64,000 nt of DNA. Origin: Proteobacteria bacterium SG_bin5. GTDB lineage: Bacteria; Pseudomonadota; Alphaproteobacteria; Sphingomonadales; Sphingomonadaceae. A program made the position numbers and the translations under genes. Location: assembly GCA_002083475.1 (NCBI GenBank), contig LWDI01000080.1, positions 1 through 64,000 of the forward strand, in the 5' to 3' direction. This document shows positions 9,027 to 17,472 of this stretch, piece after piece. A model generated the notes under the pieces. It was not told where the DNA came from and made no database searches. It saw only the letters and a list, made by a program, of their open reading frames with translations. Each line of letters starts with the position of its first letter. The first letter of the stretch is position 1.

Positions 9027-9122
9027 GGCGCCCGCTATGGGGCGCGGGCGCGGGGGGCTCAAGGGGCCGCCGTCGCCGGTCTGCGATGCCGGCCGCGCAA
9101 CATCATGCCCAGCAGTATGACT

Positions 9123-9205
9123 CGTCACCCCGGCCTCGAGCCGGGGTCCCGCTTTTCTTCGGCTGGCGCAAGGCAGCGGGACCCCGGCTCGAGGCCGGGG
9201 TGACG
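9123..9205. repeat. Perfect 31-bp inverted repeat (REP/BIME-like hairpin)
   Basis: Arm 1 is 9123-9153 and arm 2 is 9175-9205, exact reverse complements around a 21-bp loop. Each arm also contains the internal palindrome CCCCGGCTCGAGGCCGGGG in one orientation. It sits alone between lnt and the ThDP enzyme gene, and looks like the dispersed extragenic palindromes common in sphingomonad genomes. No T-run follows, so I do not call it a terminator. Confidence 0.9.
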
Positions 9206-9219
9206 GTATGAGGTCTTAC

Positions 9220-10875
9220 TCAACCCCCTGCTTTCGCCCGGAGCGCGCTGATCGTGGTCGAATTGGTGATCGCCTCCATCTCGGTCTTCAGATGGAGCAG
9301 CCGCACGCCCGTCGCCGCCAGCGCGCGGTCGAGCGCGGGGGCGAAGCCCTCGGTCGTCTCGACCGTCTCGGCCCAGGCGCCATAAGCGCGCGCGAGCGCC
9401 GCGAAATCGGGGTTGGCGAGCGCGGTGCCGCTCAGCCGGCGCGGATAGTCGCGCTCCTGGTGCATGCGGATCGTGCCATAGCCGCCATTGTCGACCACGA
9501 TCACGAGCATATCGGCGCCGTGCTGGAGGGCGGTCGCGAGTTCCTGCCCGTTCATCAGGAAATCGCCGTCGCCCGCCACCGCGACCACGGTCTTGTCCGG
9601 GCAGCGCAAGGCGCCCGCGACCGCCGCCGGCACGCCATAGCCCATCGCGCCCGCCGTGGGGGCGAGCTGGGTGCCGGGGCCGCCATAGCGCCAATAACGG
9701 TGCCACCAGCCGGAGAAATTGCCCGCGCCGTTGCAGATGATCGTCGCCTCGGGGCTTAGCCGCTCGCGCATCGCCGCGACGCAGAGGCCGAGATCGAGCG
9801 AAACGCCCTCGCGCGGTTGGGGCGTCGACCATTCCAGATAATCGGCATGCGCGCGGTGGCCGAGCATGCTCGTCGCGACTTCGCTCGTCGGCACCGTCAT
9901 CGCCTCGGCGAAAGCGCCGGGATCGGCGCAGATCGCGAGATCGGTGCGATAGACCCGGTCGAGCTCGCCCGGATCGGGATGGACATGGATCAGCACCTGC
10001 CCCGGATGATCGGGCGTGATCAGCGCATAGCCGTCGGTGGTCGCCTCGCCGAGCCGCGCGCCGAGCACCAGGATCACATCGGCGGCGCGGATGCGCTGGA
10101 CGAGCTTGGGATTGGGGCCATAGCCCAAATTGCCGGCATAGACCGGGCAGTCGTTCGGCACCGCATCCTGCCGGCGAAAGGCGGCGGCGAGCGGCAGGCC
10201 GAATTCCTCGGCGAAGGCGCGGACATGGCCCGCCGCCTCGGCGTCCCAGCCCGCCCCGCCGATGATCGCGATCGGCGCCGCCGCTTCCTGGATCAGCCGG
10301 CGGGCATGGAGCGTCGCGGCGGCATCGTCTTTGATCGGCGCGCGCGCGACGCGCGGCCGATCGACCGCCGCCACCTCATCGCGGAGCATATCCTCGGGCA
10401 GCGCGATCACCACCGGCCCTGGCCGCCCGCCGATCGCGGTGCTCCACGCGCGCGCGACATATTCGGGCAGCCGCCGCGCATCGTCGACCCGGAGCGCTAG
10501 CTTGGCGAGCGGGGTGAACATCGCCACCAGATCGACTTCCTGAAACCCCTCGCGGTCGCGCATCGCGCGATCGACGTCGCCGACGAACAGGATCATCGGC
10601 ACCGAATCCTGCATCGCGACATGCACGCCGATGCCCGCATTGGTCGCGCCGGGGCCGCGCGTGACGAAACACACTCCCGGCCGCCCGGTGAGCGCGCCAT
10701 CGGCGCACGCCATGAACGCCGCCCCGCCTTCCTGACGGCAGGTGACCAGGTCGATCGCGGGCGTATCGTGCAGCGCGTCGAGCACGGCGAGGAAGCTTTC
10801 GCCCGGCACCTGGAAAATCCGGTCGCACCCCTGCGCCACCAGATTGTCGACCAAAATCCGTCCGCCGCTCCGCAT
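9220..10875 (-). CDS. Thiamine-diphosphate-dependent enzyme, acetolactate synthase large-subunit family
   Basis: ThDP enzyme of 551 residues with the three-domain layout of acetolactate synthase, benzoylformate decarboxylase and related enzymes. The Pyr domain has the cofactor-activating glutamate in RQEGGAAFMA near residue 50. A central domain follows, with GARLGEATT. The PP domain has AGDGDFLMNGQELAT (GDG to N metal-binding motif) near 430. It stands alone, with no small regulatory subunit next to it, so a biosynthetic IlvB role is unlikely; decarboxylase or other carboligase activity is open. Start is the ATG at 10875. Confidence 0.85.
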   Translation of the reverse strand: MRSGGRILVDNLVAQGCDRIFQVPGESFLAVLDALHDTPAIDLVTCRQEGGAAFMACADGALTGRPGVCFVTRGPGATNAGIGVHVAMQDSVPMILFVGDVDRAMRDREGFQEVDLVAMFTPLAKLALRVDDARRLPEYVARAWSTAIGGRPGPVVIALPEDMLRDEVAAVDRPRVARAPIKDDAAATLHARRLIQEAAAPIAIIGGAGWDAEAAGHVRAFAEEFGLPLAAAFRRQDAVPNDCPVYAGNLGYGPNPKLVQRIRAADVILVLGARLGEATTDGYALITPDHPGQVLIHVHPDPGELDRVYRTDLAICADPGAFAEAMTVPTSEVATSMLGHRAHADYLEWSTPQPREGVSLDLGLCVAAMRERLSPEATIICNGAGNFSGWWHRYWRYGGPGTQLAPTAGAMGYGVPAAVAGALRCPDKTVVAVAGDGDFLMNGQELATALQHGADMLVIVVDNGGYGTIRMHQERDYPRRLSGTALANPDFAALARAYGAWAETVETTEGFAPALDRALAATGVRLLHLKTEMEAITNSTTISALRAKAGG

Positions 10876-10941
10876 CACGCTCTCCTTGGCGCCGCCATAG
10901 CCAAGCGCTAGCCTGGCGCCAAATCGCGCGGGAGGGGAAGC

Positions 10942-11859
10942 ATGGCCGAATTGACGATCGCCGCCGAAGGGCTGCGCTTTCCCGAAGGGCCGGTGGCGCT
11001 CGCCGATGGCAGCGTCGCGCTGGTCGAAATCGCCGCCGGACGGGTGACGCGCATCGCGCCCGATGGCGGCAAATCGGTGATCGCCGAGCCCGGCGGCGGC
11101 CCCAATGGCTTGGCGCTGGGGCCGGACGGCAAGCTTTATTGCTGCAACAATGGCGGCTTCAACTGGCGCGAGATGAACGGCTTTCTGATGCCGCACGGCC
11201 AGGCCGATGATTATTCGGGCGGGCGAATCGAGCGAATCGATCCCGAGACGGGCAAGGTCGAAATCCTCTACCGCGACGGTGATTTCGGCGCTTCGCTGCG
11301 CGGGCCGAACGATTTGGTGTTCGACGCGCATGGCGGCTTCTGGTTCACCGACCATGGCAAAACACGTGAACGCGAGCGCGACGTGACCGGCATTTTCTAC
11401 GCGCGCGCCGATGGCAGCTTGCTGAAGGAAGTGATTTTCCCGAGCGAGAACCCCAACGGCATCGGCCTCTCGCCCGACGGCACGATGCTCTACGCAGCGG
11501 AGACCTATACGTGCCGGCTGATGGCCTTCCGCGTGACCGCGCCGGGCGAGGTCGCGCTCGACGCGGGGCCGGGCGGGCCGGGCATCCCGCTCTACCGGCC
11601 GGCGGGCTATAAATTCTTCGATTCGCTCGGCGTCGAGGAAAACGGCAATATCTGCGTCGCGACGATCGGCGAAAGCGGGATTTCGGTGATCTCGCCGATG
11701 GGGGAATTGGTCGAGTTCGTGCCGACGCCGGATATTTTCACCACCAATATCTGCTGGGGCGGGGAGGATAGGCGCACGGCGTACATCACCCTCTCTGGCT
11801 CCGGTCGGCTGGCGGCGATGGACTGGCCGCGCGCGGGGCTGCGGCTGGCGCATGGGTGA
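10942..11859 (+). CDS. SMP-30/gluconolactonase-family beta-propeller protein
   Basis: Protein of 305 residues with the SMP-30/LRE layout: LRFPEGPV at residue 11 carries the metal-ligand glutamate. GGGPNGLALGPDG near 50, RGPNDLVFDAHGGFWFTD near 115 and NPNGIGLSPDG near 162 are the repeated propeller blades with the conserved Asn and Asp ligands. These calcium- or zinc-dependent enzymes hydrolyse lactones or similar esters. It is divergent from the ThDP gene (66 bp between starts), so they may share a promoter region. The substrate cannot be inferred. Confidence 0.85.
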   Translation: MAELTIAAEGLRFPEGPVALADGSVALVEIAAGRVTRIAPDGGKSVIAEPGGGPNGLALGPDGKLYCCNNGGFNWREMNGFLMPHGQADDYSGGRIERIDPETGKVEILYRDGDFGASLRGPNDLVFDAHGGFWFTDHGKTRERERDVTGIFYARADGSLLKEVIFPSENPNGIGLSPDGTMLYAAETYTCRLMAFRVTAPGEVALDAGPGGPGIPLYRPAGYKFFDSLGVEENGNICVATIGESGISVISPMGELVEFVPTPDIFTTNICWGGEDRRTAYITLSGSGRLAAMDWPRAGLRLAHG

Positions 11860-11923
11860 AGCAGCGCGTTGACCCTAATACCCGCGCCGGACTATCGCCC
11901 GTTGCAACCAAGGAGAGTCCCTC

Positions 11924-12631
11924 ATGAACAAGCTCTTCCCCAATGCCGCCGCCGCGCTCGAGGGTGTGCTGAAGGACGGCATGTTGATCTGCGCGGGCGG
12001 GTTCGGCCTGTGCGGAATCCCCGAACGGCTGATCGATGCGATCCGCGATTCGGGCGTGAAGGACCTGACTTTCGTCTCGAACAATGCCGGGATCGACAAT
12101 GAGGGGCTCGGCAAGCTGCTCCGCACGCGGCAGGTGAAGAAGATGATCTCCTCCTATGTCGGCGAGAACAAGGAGTTCGAGCGGCAATATCTCTCGGGCG
12201 AGCTCGAAGTCGAATTCTGCCCGCAAGGGACGCTCGCCGAGCGGTGCCGCGCGGGCGGGGCGGGCATCCCGGGCTTCTACACCAAGACCGGCGTCGGCAC
12301 CCAAGTCGCCGAGGGCAAGGAAGTGAAGATCTTCGACGGCGAGGAGTATATTCTCGAGCGCGGCATCGTCGCCGATCTGTCGATCGTCAAGGGCTGGAAG
12401 GCGGACGAAGCGGGCAATCTGATCTTCCGCAAGACCGCGCGCAATTTCAACCAGCCGATGGCGACGGCGGGCAAGCTCTGCGTCGCCGAGGTCGAGGAGA
12501 TCGTGCCGGTCGGCAGCCTCGATCCCGATCAAATCCATCTGCCCGGCATCTATATCAACCGCCTCATCCTGGGCGCGCCCTATGACAAGAAGATCGAGTT
12601 CGTCACCACGCGCGAACGGGCGGCGGCTTGA
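11924..12631 (+). CDS. scoA: 3-oxoacid CoA-transferase subunit A
   Basis: Alpha subunit of succinyl-CoA:3-oxoacid CoA-transferase, used to activate acetoacetate and similar acids. 235 residues, with the CoA-binding GGFGLCGIPE near residue 25, SNNAG near 48 and GIPGFYTKTGVGT near 110, all typical of ScoA/PcaI. The start is an ATG 10 bp behind AAGGAGAG. Its partner subunit scoB is not the next gene: a toxin-antitoxin module and a short ORF (12664-13492) lie between them, though all run in the same direction. Confidence 0.95.
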   Translation: MNKLFPNAAAALEGVLKDGMLICAGGFGLCGIPERLIDAIRDSGVKDLTFVSNNAGIDNEGLGKLLRTRQVKKMISSYVGENKEFERQYLSGELEVEFCPQGTLAERCRAGGAGIPGFYTKTGVGTQVAEGKEVKIFDGEEYILERGIVADLSIVKGWKADEAGNLIFRKTARNFNQPMATAGKLCVAEVEEIVPVGSLDPDQIHLPGIYINRLILGAPYDKKIEFVTTRERAAA

Positions 12632-12632
12632 A

Positions 12633-12654
12633 TTAGCTAAGATGGTTAGCTAAG
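12633..12654. promoter_or_regulatory. Double TTAGCTAAG element before the toxin-antitoxin genes (putative operator)
   Basis: TTAGCTAAG occurs at 12633-12641 and again at 12646-12654, and each contains the 8-bp palindrome TTAGCTAA. The copies are 13 bp apart, start two bases after the scoA stop codon and end 9 bp before the antitoxin start. Autoregulated Phd/YefM antitoxins bind short palindromes of this type at their own promoters, so this is probably the module's operator. Confidence 0.6.
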
Positions 12655-12663
12655 TTGGCCGGC

Positions 12664-12948
12664 ATGGCGACGGTCACGGTCCACGAAGCGAAAACGCATT
12701 TGTCGAAGCTGCTGGCGCGTGTCGAAGCGGGCGAGGAGATCGTGATCGCGCGCGGCTCGACCGAAGTCGCCAAGCTGGTGCGGATCGCGCCGCCCGAAAA
12801 GCCGCGCCGCGTGCCGGGGCGGCTCGCACATGAACGGCCGCCGGGCAGCGCGAGCATCACCGATGCGGGCTTTTGGGACCCGCTGACCGACGAGGAAATG
12901 GGGCTCGGCCCCGATCCGCTGCTCGACGCGCCCAGCCCGCGTTCGTGA
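12664..12948 (+). CDS. Type II antitoxin, Phd/YefM family
   Basis: Antitoxin of 94 residues expected to bind and neutralise the following PIN-domain toxin and to repress its own promoter. The N-terminus VTVHEAKTHLSKLLARVEAGEE is the Phd/YefM fold, followed by IVIARGSTEVAKLVRI. The C-terminal half is proline-rich with an acidic tail, as in toxin-wrapping segments. A TTG at 12655 would add three residues; the ATG is preferred. It overlaps the toxin by 4 bp (GTGA). Confidence 0.9.
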   Translation: MATVTVHEAKTHLSKLLARVEAGEEIVIARGSTEVAKLVRIAPPEKPRRVPGRLAHERPPGSASITDAGFWDPLTDEEMGLGPDPLLDAPSPRS

Positions 12949-13328
12949 GATATTTGCTCGACACCCATGCCCTGTTGTGGTGGTTCAACGAGCCCGAATT
13001 GCTGAGCGCCGCCGCGCGCGCCGCGATCATGGACGGCGATGACATCATGGTCAGCGCGGTGTCGGCGATGGAAATCTCGATCAAATATCGAAAAGGTCGG
13101 CTTCCTTATCGAACCTCGCTCGCCGTGCGCTTCGCCGAGACGGTGGCGACCGAAGCCTTCACTCCGCTCGCGATCACCGTCGATCACGCCCAGCGCGCCG
13201 GCGCTTACCCCGGCGACCATGCCGATCCCTGGGACCGGCTGCTCGCCGCGCAAGCCGAACTGGAGGGGCTCCAGCTGATCAGCTGCGACGCCAAGATCGC
13301 CGAACTCGGCGTGGCGGCCTTGTGGTGA
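12945..13328 (+). CDS. vapC: PIN-domain toxin, VapC family
   Basis: Ribonuclease toxin of 127 residues. It starts LLDTHALLWWF, whose Asp at residue 6 is the first PIN metal ligand. VSAVSAMEISIKYRKGRL near residue 36 holds the second acidic position and HADPWDRLLAAQA near 90 the third, with LISCDAKI closing the site. The GTG start overlaps the antitoxin stop (GTGA), a classic coupled pair. The module lies inside the scoA-scoB unit. Confidence 0.92.
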   Translation: MRYLLDTHALLWWFNEPELLSAAARAAIMDGDDIMVSAVSAMEISIKYRKGRLPYRTSLAVRFAETVATEAFTPLAITVDHAQRAGAYPGDHADPWDRLLAAQAELEGLQLISCDAKIAELGVAALW

Positions 13329-13492
13329 GCGAGCCGCGATCGGGCCGGCGCTTAACGGTTCTCGTCGCGCCGCGGATGCGAACCCCATTCGACATCTGGT
13401 CGTCGCTCATCGTGCTGGGCTATGGCGTGGTTCACGCGCTGAGCACCTGGCGCGCCTGGCCGCAGCTTTCGCCTAAGAGGATCGCCGCATGA
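13325..13492 (+). CDS. Possible small single-span membrane protein, 55 residues
   Basis: A GTG start overlaps the VapC stop and the TGA overlaps the scoB ATG, so this short frame fills the gap exactly with coupled junctions at both ends. Residues 24-42 (WSSLIVLGYGVVHALSTW) could be one transmembrane helix. An internal ATG at 13376 would give 38 residues. I recognise no family. It may be a real small protein that keeps translation coupled across the module or a chance frame in GC-rich DNA. Confidence 0.35.
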   Translation: MSEPRSGRRLTVLVAPRMRTPFDIWSSLIVLGYGVVHALSTWRAWPQLSPKRIAA

Positions 13493-14160
13493 CCACCGAC
13501 ACCCACACCAAAGGCTGGACCCGCGACCAAATGGCCGCGCGTGCCGCGCAGGAATTGCAGGACGGTTTCTATGTGAACCTCGGCATCGGCATCCCGACGC
13601 TCGTCGCCAACCATATTCCGCAAGGGATGGACGTGACGCTGCAAAGCGAAAACGGGATGCTCGGCATCGGTCCGTTCCCTTACCCCGATGAAGTCGATCC
13701 CGATCTGATCAACGCCGGCAAGCAGACGATCAGCGAGCTGCCGCAATCCGTCTATTTCAGCAGCGCGGACAGTTTCGCGATGATTCGCGGCGGCCATATC
13801 GACCTGACCGTGCTCGGCGCGATGGAAGTCTCCGAAGGCGGCGACATCGCCAATTGGATGATCCCCGGCAAGCTGATCAAGGGGATGGGCGGGGCGATGG
13901 ATCTGGTCGCGGGCGTCAAGCGGATCATCGTCGTGATGGAGCATGTTTCCAAAAATGGCGATCCCAAGTTCATGCCCGCGTGCAACCTGCCGCTCACCGG
14001 CAAGAACGTCGTCGACATGATCATCACCGATCTCGCGGTGTTCCACCGGGTGGACCATCAAAGCCCGTTCGAACTGATCGAACTCGCGCCGGGCGTGACG
14101 CTCGAGGAAGTCCGGGCGAAGACCAGCGCGCGGTTCCAGGTGGCGGCGGCGCTGGGATAG
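13489..14160 (+). CDS. scoB: 3-oxoacid CoA-transferase subunit B
   Basis: Beta subunit of the CoA-transferase. 223 residues; the catalytic glutamate lies in the QSENGMLG motif near residue 55. Other marks are GFYVNLGIGIPTLVANHI near 26, SFAMIRGGHIDLTVLGAMEV near 98 and GMGGAMDLVAGVKRI near 133, all diagnostic of ScoB/PcaJ. The start is an ATG that overlaps the preceding small frame by ATGA, with GAGGATCG as a possible ribosome site. Confidence 0.96.
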   Translation: MTTDTHTKGWTRDQMAARAAQELQDGFYVNLGIGIPTLVANHIPQGMDVTLQSENGMLGIGPFPYPDEVDPDLINAGKQTISELPQSVYFSSADSFAMIRGGHIDLTVLGAMEVSEGGDIANWMIPGKLIKGMGGAMDLVAGVKRIIVVMEHVSKNGDPKFMPACNLPLTGKNVVDMIITDLAVFHRVDHQSPFELIELAPGVTLEEVRAKTSARFQVAAALG

Positions 14161-14179
14161 GGCGCCGCGCGCGCCCCGC

Positions 14180-15070
14180 TCACGCCCGCGCGCGGCGGCG
14201 CCATTCGGTGGGGCTGGTGCCGGTTTCGGCGCGGAACATGCGCGCGAAGGCCTGCGGGGTTTCATAGCCGACCGAAAAGGCGATCTGGCCGATCTCGAAA
14301 TCGCTCGAGCGCAGCATCTCCTGCGCGCGCTGGCAGCGCAGCCGGCGCTGATAGGCGGCCGGGGGCAGCCCGGTCGAGGCTTTGAACAGCCGCGCGAAAT
14401 GGAAGGGCGACAGCCGCACCAGCCGCGCCAATTCCTCGATCGTCACATTCTCCGCCAGATGATCGCGCAGATATTCGGTGCAGCGCCGCTGCTGCCAGCC
14501 GAGCAGCCCGCGCGGGCCTTCCTCGGCGGCGGCATCGGCCAGGCGCGCGAGCTGGGCGAGGAAAGCGAGCGCCGCGCCTTCCAGATAGAGCCGGCTCGCC
14601 GCGTCGCCGTGCAGCGCCTCTTGCCACATCGCCTCGATCAGCCGGCTGAGCTGCGGCGCGCGCAACCCCTCGCCATGGAGCGCGCCGAAATCGAACGGAT
14701 CGCGGTTCGGCCGCAGCTCGGCGAGCGACGCGCGGAAGCGATCACCGTTGAACGCGATCACCCGGATCGCATGCGGCTCGTCGACCATGATATCGGTCGC
14801 CACTTGTGGCGCGACGCCGCTGAACATGTCGGGATCGAACCGCTTCGACCAACGGCCAGCGCCGAAATCGGCGCGCCCGACGCGCACCGGCGCGAGCGCG
14901 GTGAAAAGCGTCAAATCGCATGTCGGCGGATCGGACATGTCGCCTGCGGGCTGCGCGGCTTCCATCAGCATCACGTCGCCGGCGACGTGCAGCGCGCGGA
15001 CATAGGGGCTCAGCCGCCCGCCGCTCATCCATTCGGCATAGGATTGGACTGTGGATTGGACCGCGTTCAT
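14180..15070 (-). CDS. AraC-family transcriptional regulator (copy 1 of a duplicated pair)
   Basis: 296-residue activator. The N-terminal half (about 1-170) is a cupin-like sensor containing QPAGDMSDPP and AELRPNRDPFDF. The C-terminal 100 residues hold the two helix-turn-helix motifs: VTIEELARLVRLSPFHFARLF and the second around IGQIAFSVGYETPQAFARMF, followed by GTSPTEWR. It is clearly paralogous to the regulator at 22476-23354, sharing the motifs RLSPFHFAR-F, TGLPPAAYQRRLR and GYETPQAFARMFRA. An NTF2-like gene lies 133 bp upstream on the same strand. Convergent with scoB. Confidence 0.9.
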   Translation of the reverse strand: MNAVQSTVQSYAEWMSGGRLSPYVRALHVAGDVMLMEAAQPAGDMSDPPTCDLTLFTALAPVRVGRADFGAGRWSKRFDPDMFSGVAPQVATDIMVDEPHAIRVIAFNGDRFRASLAELRPNRDPFDFGALHGEGLRAPQLSRLIEAMWQEALHGDAASRLYLEGAALAFLAQLARLADAAAEEGPRGLLGWQQRRCTEYLRDHLAENVTIEELARLVRLSPFHFARLFKASTGLPPAAYQRRLRCQRAQEMLRSSDFEIGQIAFSVGYETPQAFARMFRAETGTSPTEWRRRARA

Positions 15071-15203
15071 TCACCGTTCCTCGCGCCACCGCGCATATCC
15101 GTTGGCGCTCCTTTTAGCCAATCCGCGCGCCTTTCCCAAGCGCTCGCGCGCCGCTCGGGCGCCGGCATCGCAAGGACCCAATCGCCGCGCAAGATCGGGA
15201 CCA

Positions 15204-15575
15204 TCATGGGATCGGGCTCGGATCGAGGTGGAGCCGCAGGTCGAGCAGCTCGGCGTCCGCCACGCGCGCGACCATGGTGCAGGGGATCGACGCCTCGCGC
15301 CTGGGTCCGGCGCGATAGGCGAGCTCGCTTTCGACGAAGATCGCCTCGTCGAACCGCCACGCCGCCCAATAATCGCGCCCCACGCCCGTCAACCGCGCCA
15401 GAAACGCCTCGAGCGCGTCGAGCGCGTCGGCGCGGCGGGTGATCGCGGGGGCATTGCCCAGCCGCAGATGGAAATCATCGCCGGTGATCGCCTCCCACAA
15501 GGGGCGCGGCATCGGCGTCGCCATCAGCAGCCGCAGCGAAGTTTCGGTAAGCACGTTACTTTTACGGGTCCCCAT
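15204..15575 (-). CDS. NTF2/SnoaL-like protein (copy 1 of a duplicated pair)
   Basis: Small protein of 123 residues with an NTF2-like fold pattern: AITRRADALDALEAFLARL, then YWAAWRFDEAIFVESELAYR, then PCTMVARVADAELLDLRLHLDPSP at the end. The last segment, with its alternating strand pattern, is the cone wall of SnoaL-type enzymes. No catalytic pair is certain. It is homologous to the 22026-22457 gene, and both precede an AraC regulator of the same subfamily. I chose the ATG at 15575; a GTG at 15599 would add eight residues. Confidence 0.75.
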   Translation of the reverse strand: MGTRKSNVLTETSLRLLMATPMPRPLWEAITGDDFHLRLGNAPAITRRADALDALEAFLARLTGVGRDYWAAWRFDEAIFVESELAYRAGPRREASIPCTMVARVADAELLDLRLHLDPSPIP

Positions 15576-15722
15576 GCCGGTCACATTAGCCGGGGGCACG
15601 CGCCTTCGCGGTCCCGATCCGGCGCGGCGGTCCCGATCTTGCGATCCAGGCGCGCGCGCGGTGGCGCACGCGGCGCGCTTCGGGCTGGGCGGCGCGGCGC
15701 GGGGCGGCTATGGCGGCGCGCG

Positions 15723-16637
15723 ATGCGGATTCTGCTCACCGGATCGTCGGGCTGGCTCGGCCGCCATGTCGCGCGGACGCTGGCGGCGGCGGGGCATGGG
15801 GTGGTGGGGCTCGATCCGCTGCCCGGCCCAGCGACCCAGGCGATCGGCTCGGTCGCCGATCGCGAACGGGTGGAGGCGCTGTTCGCCGCGCATCGCTTCG
15901 ACGGCGTGGTCCATGCCGGCGCGCTCCACCAGCCCGACATCGCCCGCCACAGCGCGCAAGCCTTTGTCGACGTGAACGTGACCGGCACGCTCAACCTGCT
16001 CGAAGCCGCGTGCCGCCACCGGGTCGGGCGCTTCGTCTTCACCTCGACCACGTCGCTGATGATCTCGGCCGAAATCGCCGCGGGCCAGGGCCGCGCGGCG
16101 GCCTGGCTCGACGAGGATCATGCACCGCTCGCGCCGCGCAACATCTATGGCATCACCAAGCTCGCCGCCGAACAGCTGTGCCGGCTCTATCACCAGCGCC
16201 ATGGACTGGCCTGTGTGGTGCTGCGCACCGCGCGCTTCTTTCCCGAACGCGACCAGGATTGGGAAGGCGCGAGCGACAATGCTCGCGCGAACGAATATCT
16301 CAACCGGCGGCTGAGCGTGGCCGACGCCGCCCAAGCGCACCGCCTCGCGCTCGACCGCGCGGATCAATTGGGGTTCGATCTGTTCCTGATCGCCGCGCCC
16401 ACCCCCTTCGCGCCCAGTGACGCGGTGCCGCTGAAAGTCAACGCGGCGACCGTGATCGCGCGCTATTTCCCCGAGGCGCCAGCACTTTACGCCGCGCGCG
16501 GCTGGCGGCTGCCGGCGACGCTCGACCGGGTCTATGACGCGCGTCGCGCCGAGCGCGTGCTCGGTTTTCGCGCCACCACCAGCTTCGCCACGATCCTCGC
16601 ATCGCTCGCGCACGGCGCCCCGACCCCGGTCGAGTGA
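15723..16637 (+). CDS. NAD(P)-dependent epimerase/dehydratase (extended SDR)
   Basis: 304-residue Rossmann-fold protein. It begins with a GSSGWLGRHVA nucleotide-binding loop at residue 7, has VVHAGALHQP near 62, STTSLM near 113 and the active-site pair Y-x3-K in YGITKLAAEQL near 142. This is the extended short-chain dehydrogenase family that acts on nucleotide sugars or similar. Start is the ATG at 15723. The substrate is not evident. It is divergent from the NTF2-like gene. Confidence 0.88.
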   Translation: MRILLTGSSGWLGRHVARTLAAAGHGVVGLDPLPGPATQAIGSVADRERVEALFAAHRFDGVVHAGALHQPDIARHSAQAFVDVNVTGTLNLLEAACRHRVGRFVFTSTTSLMISAEIAAGQGRAAAWLDEDHAPLAPRNIYGITKLAAEQLCRLYHQRHGLACVVLRTARFFPERDQDWEGASDNARANEYLNRRLSVADAAQAHRLALDRADQLGFDLFLIAAPTPFAPSDAVPLKVNAATVIARYFPEAPALYAARGWRLPATLDRVYDARRAERVLGFRATTSFATILASLAHGAPTPVE

Positions 16638-16848
16638 GCCCCGAGTCGCGCTCCGGCGACGCGCGGGGGCGCACGCGATCGCGCGATTTTGGACGATTCG
16701 GCACGGAATTTTCTAAGCTTGGCACGAAAGGTGTCAGGATGGGCCAGGCTTGTCCGTTCCTGCTTGGCAGCGCGAACCCGTAGTTTTACCAGATATTGCG
16801 ACAGCCGGCGGCGCAGCGCCGCGGCGGCAGGGTTCGGGGGCTCGATCA

Positions 16849-17472
16849 GTGGAACGGCGCGTCTATATCGTCGACGATGATGCATTGTCGCGCGATTGGC
16901 TGGAGGAGGCGATCGCGCTGCTCCCCGAGGTGCGTTGCGAGCAGATCGCCTCGGGCGGGGAATTGCTCGCGCGGCTGCCGGGGCTCGCGCCGGGCGTGGT
17001 GCTGATCGACCTGAAAATGCCCGATCTTTCCGGGCTCGACGTGCTCGCGCGCTTCGGCGACGCGCGCGAGCGGCTGCCCGCGATCATGATGTCGGTCGCG
17101 GGCGACATCCCCGCCGCGGTCGAAGCGATGCGGCTCGGCGCGCTCGATTTCATCGAAAAGCCCTGCACCCCGCGCGTGCTGATCGACAAGCTCGGCCGGG
17201 GCTTCGCCGCGCTCGATGCCTATCGGCGCAGCAGCGCCGCCCATGCCGCGCTGCAAGCCCGGTTCGATTCGCTCAACGAGCGCGAGGCCGAGGTGCTGCG
17301 GCATTTGATCGACGGCAAGGTGAACCGCGAGATCGCCGCTTTGCTCGAACTGAGCGTGCGCACGGTCGAGGTATATCGCGCCAAGCTGATGATGAAGCTG
17401 GGGGTCGAATCGCTCGCCGAATTGGTGCGGCTGGCGATCGCGAGCGGCTTCGTCCAGGCAGAGGCCGCCTGA
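16849..17472 (+). CDS. FixJ/LuxR-type two-component response regulator
   Basis: Cytosolic transcription factor of 207 residues. The receiver domain (about 4-118) shows the acidic pair D9/D10, the phosphoacceptor D54 in LIDLKMPD and K104 in FIEKP. The C-terminal LuxR-type helix-turn-helix runs from LNEREAEVL (about 141) through NREIAALLELSVRTVEVYRAKLMMKL. The start is a GTG directly before ERRVYIVDDD, since no ATG is close. It lies 321 bp before the hybrid sensor kinase on the same strand and may be its output. Confidence 0.9.
   Translation: MERRVYIVDDDALSRDWLEEAIALLPEVRCEQIASGGELLARLPGLAPGVVLIDLKMPDLSGLDVLARFGDARERLPAIMMSVAGDIPAAVEAMRLGALDFIEKPCTPRVLIDKLGRGFAALDAYRRSSAAHAALQARFDSLNEREAEVLRHLIDGKVNREIAALLELSVRTVEVYRAKLMMKLGVESLAELVRLAIASGFVQAEAA

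Noticed and set aside
9123..9205. Transcription terminator
   Set aside because: No T-run after the stem on either strand and the arms are far longer than needed.
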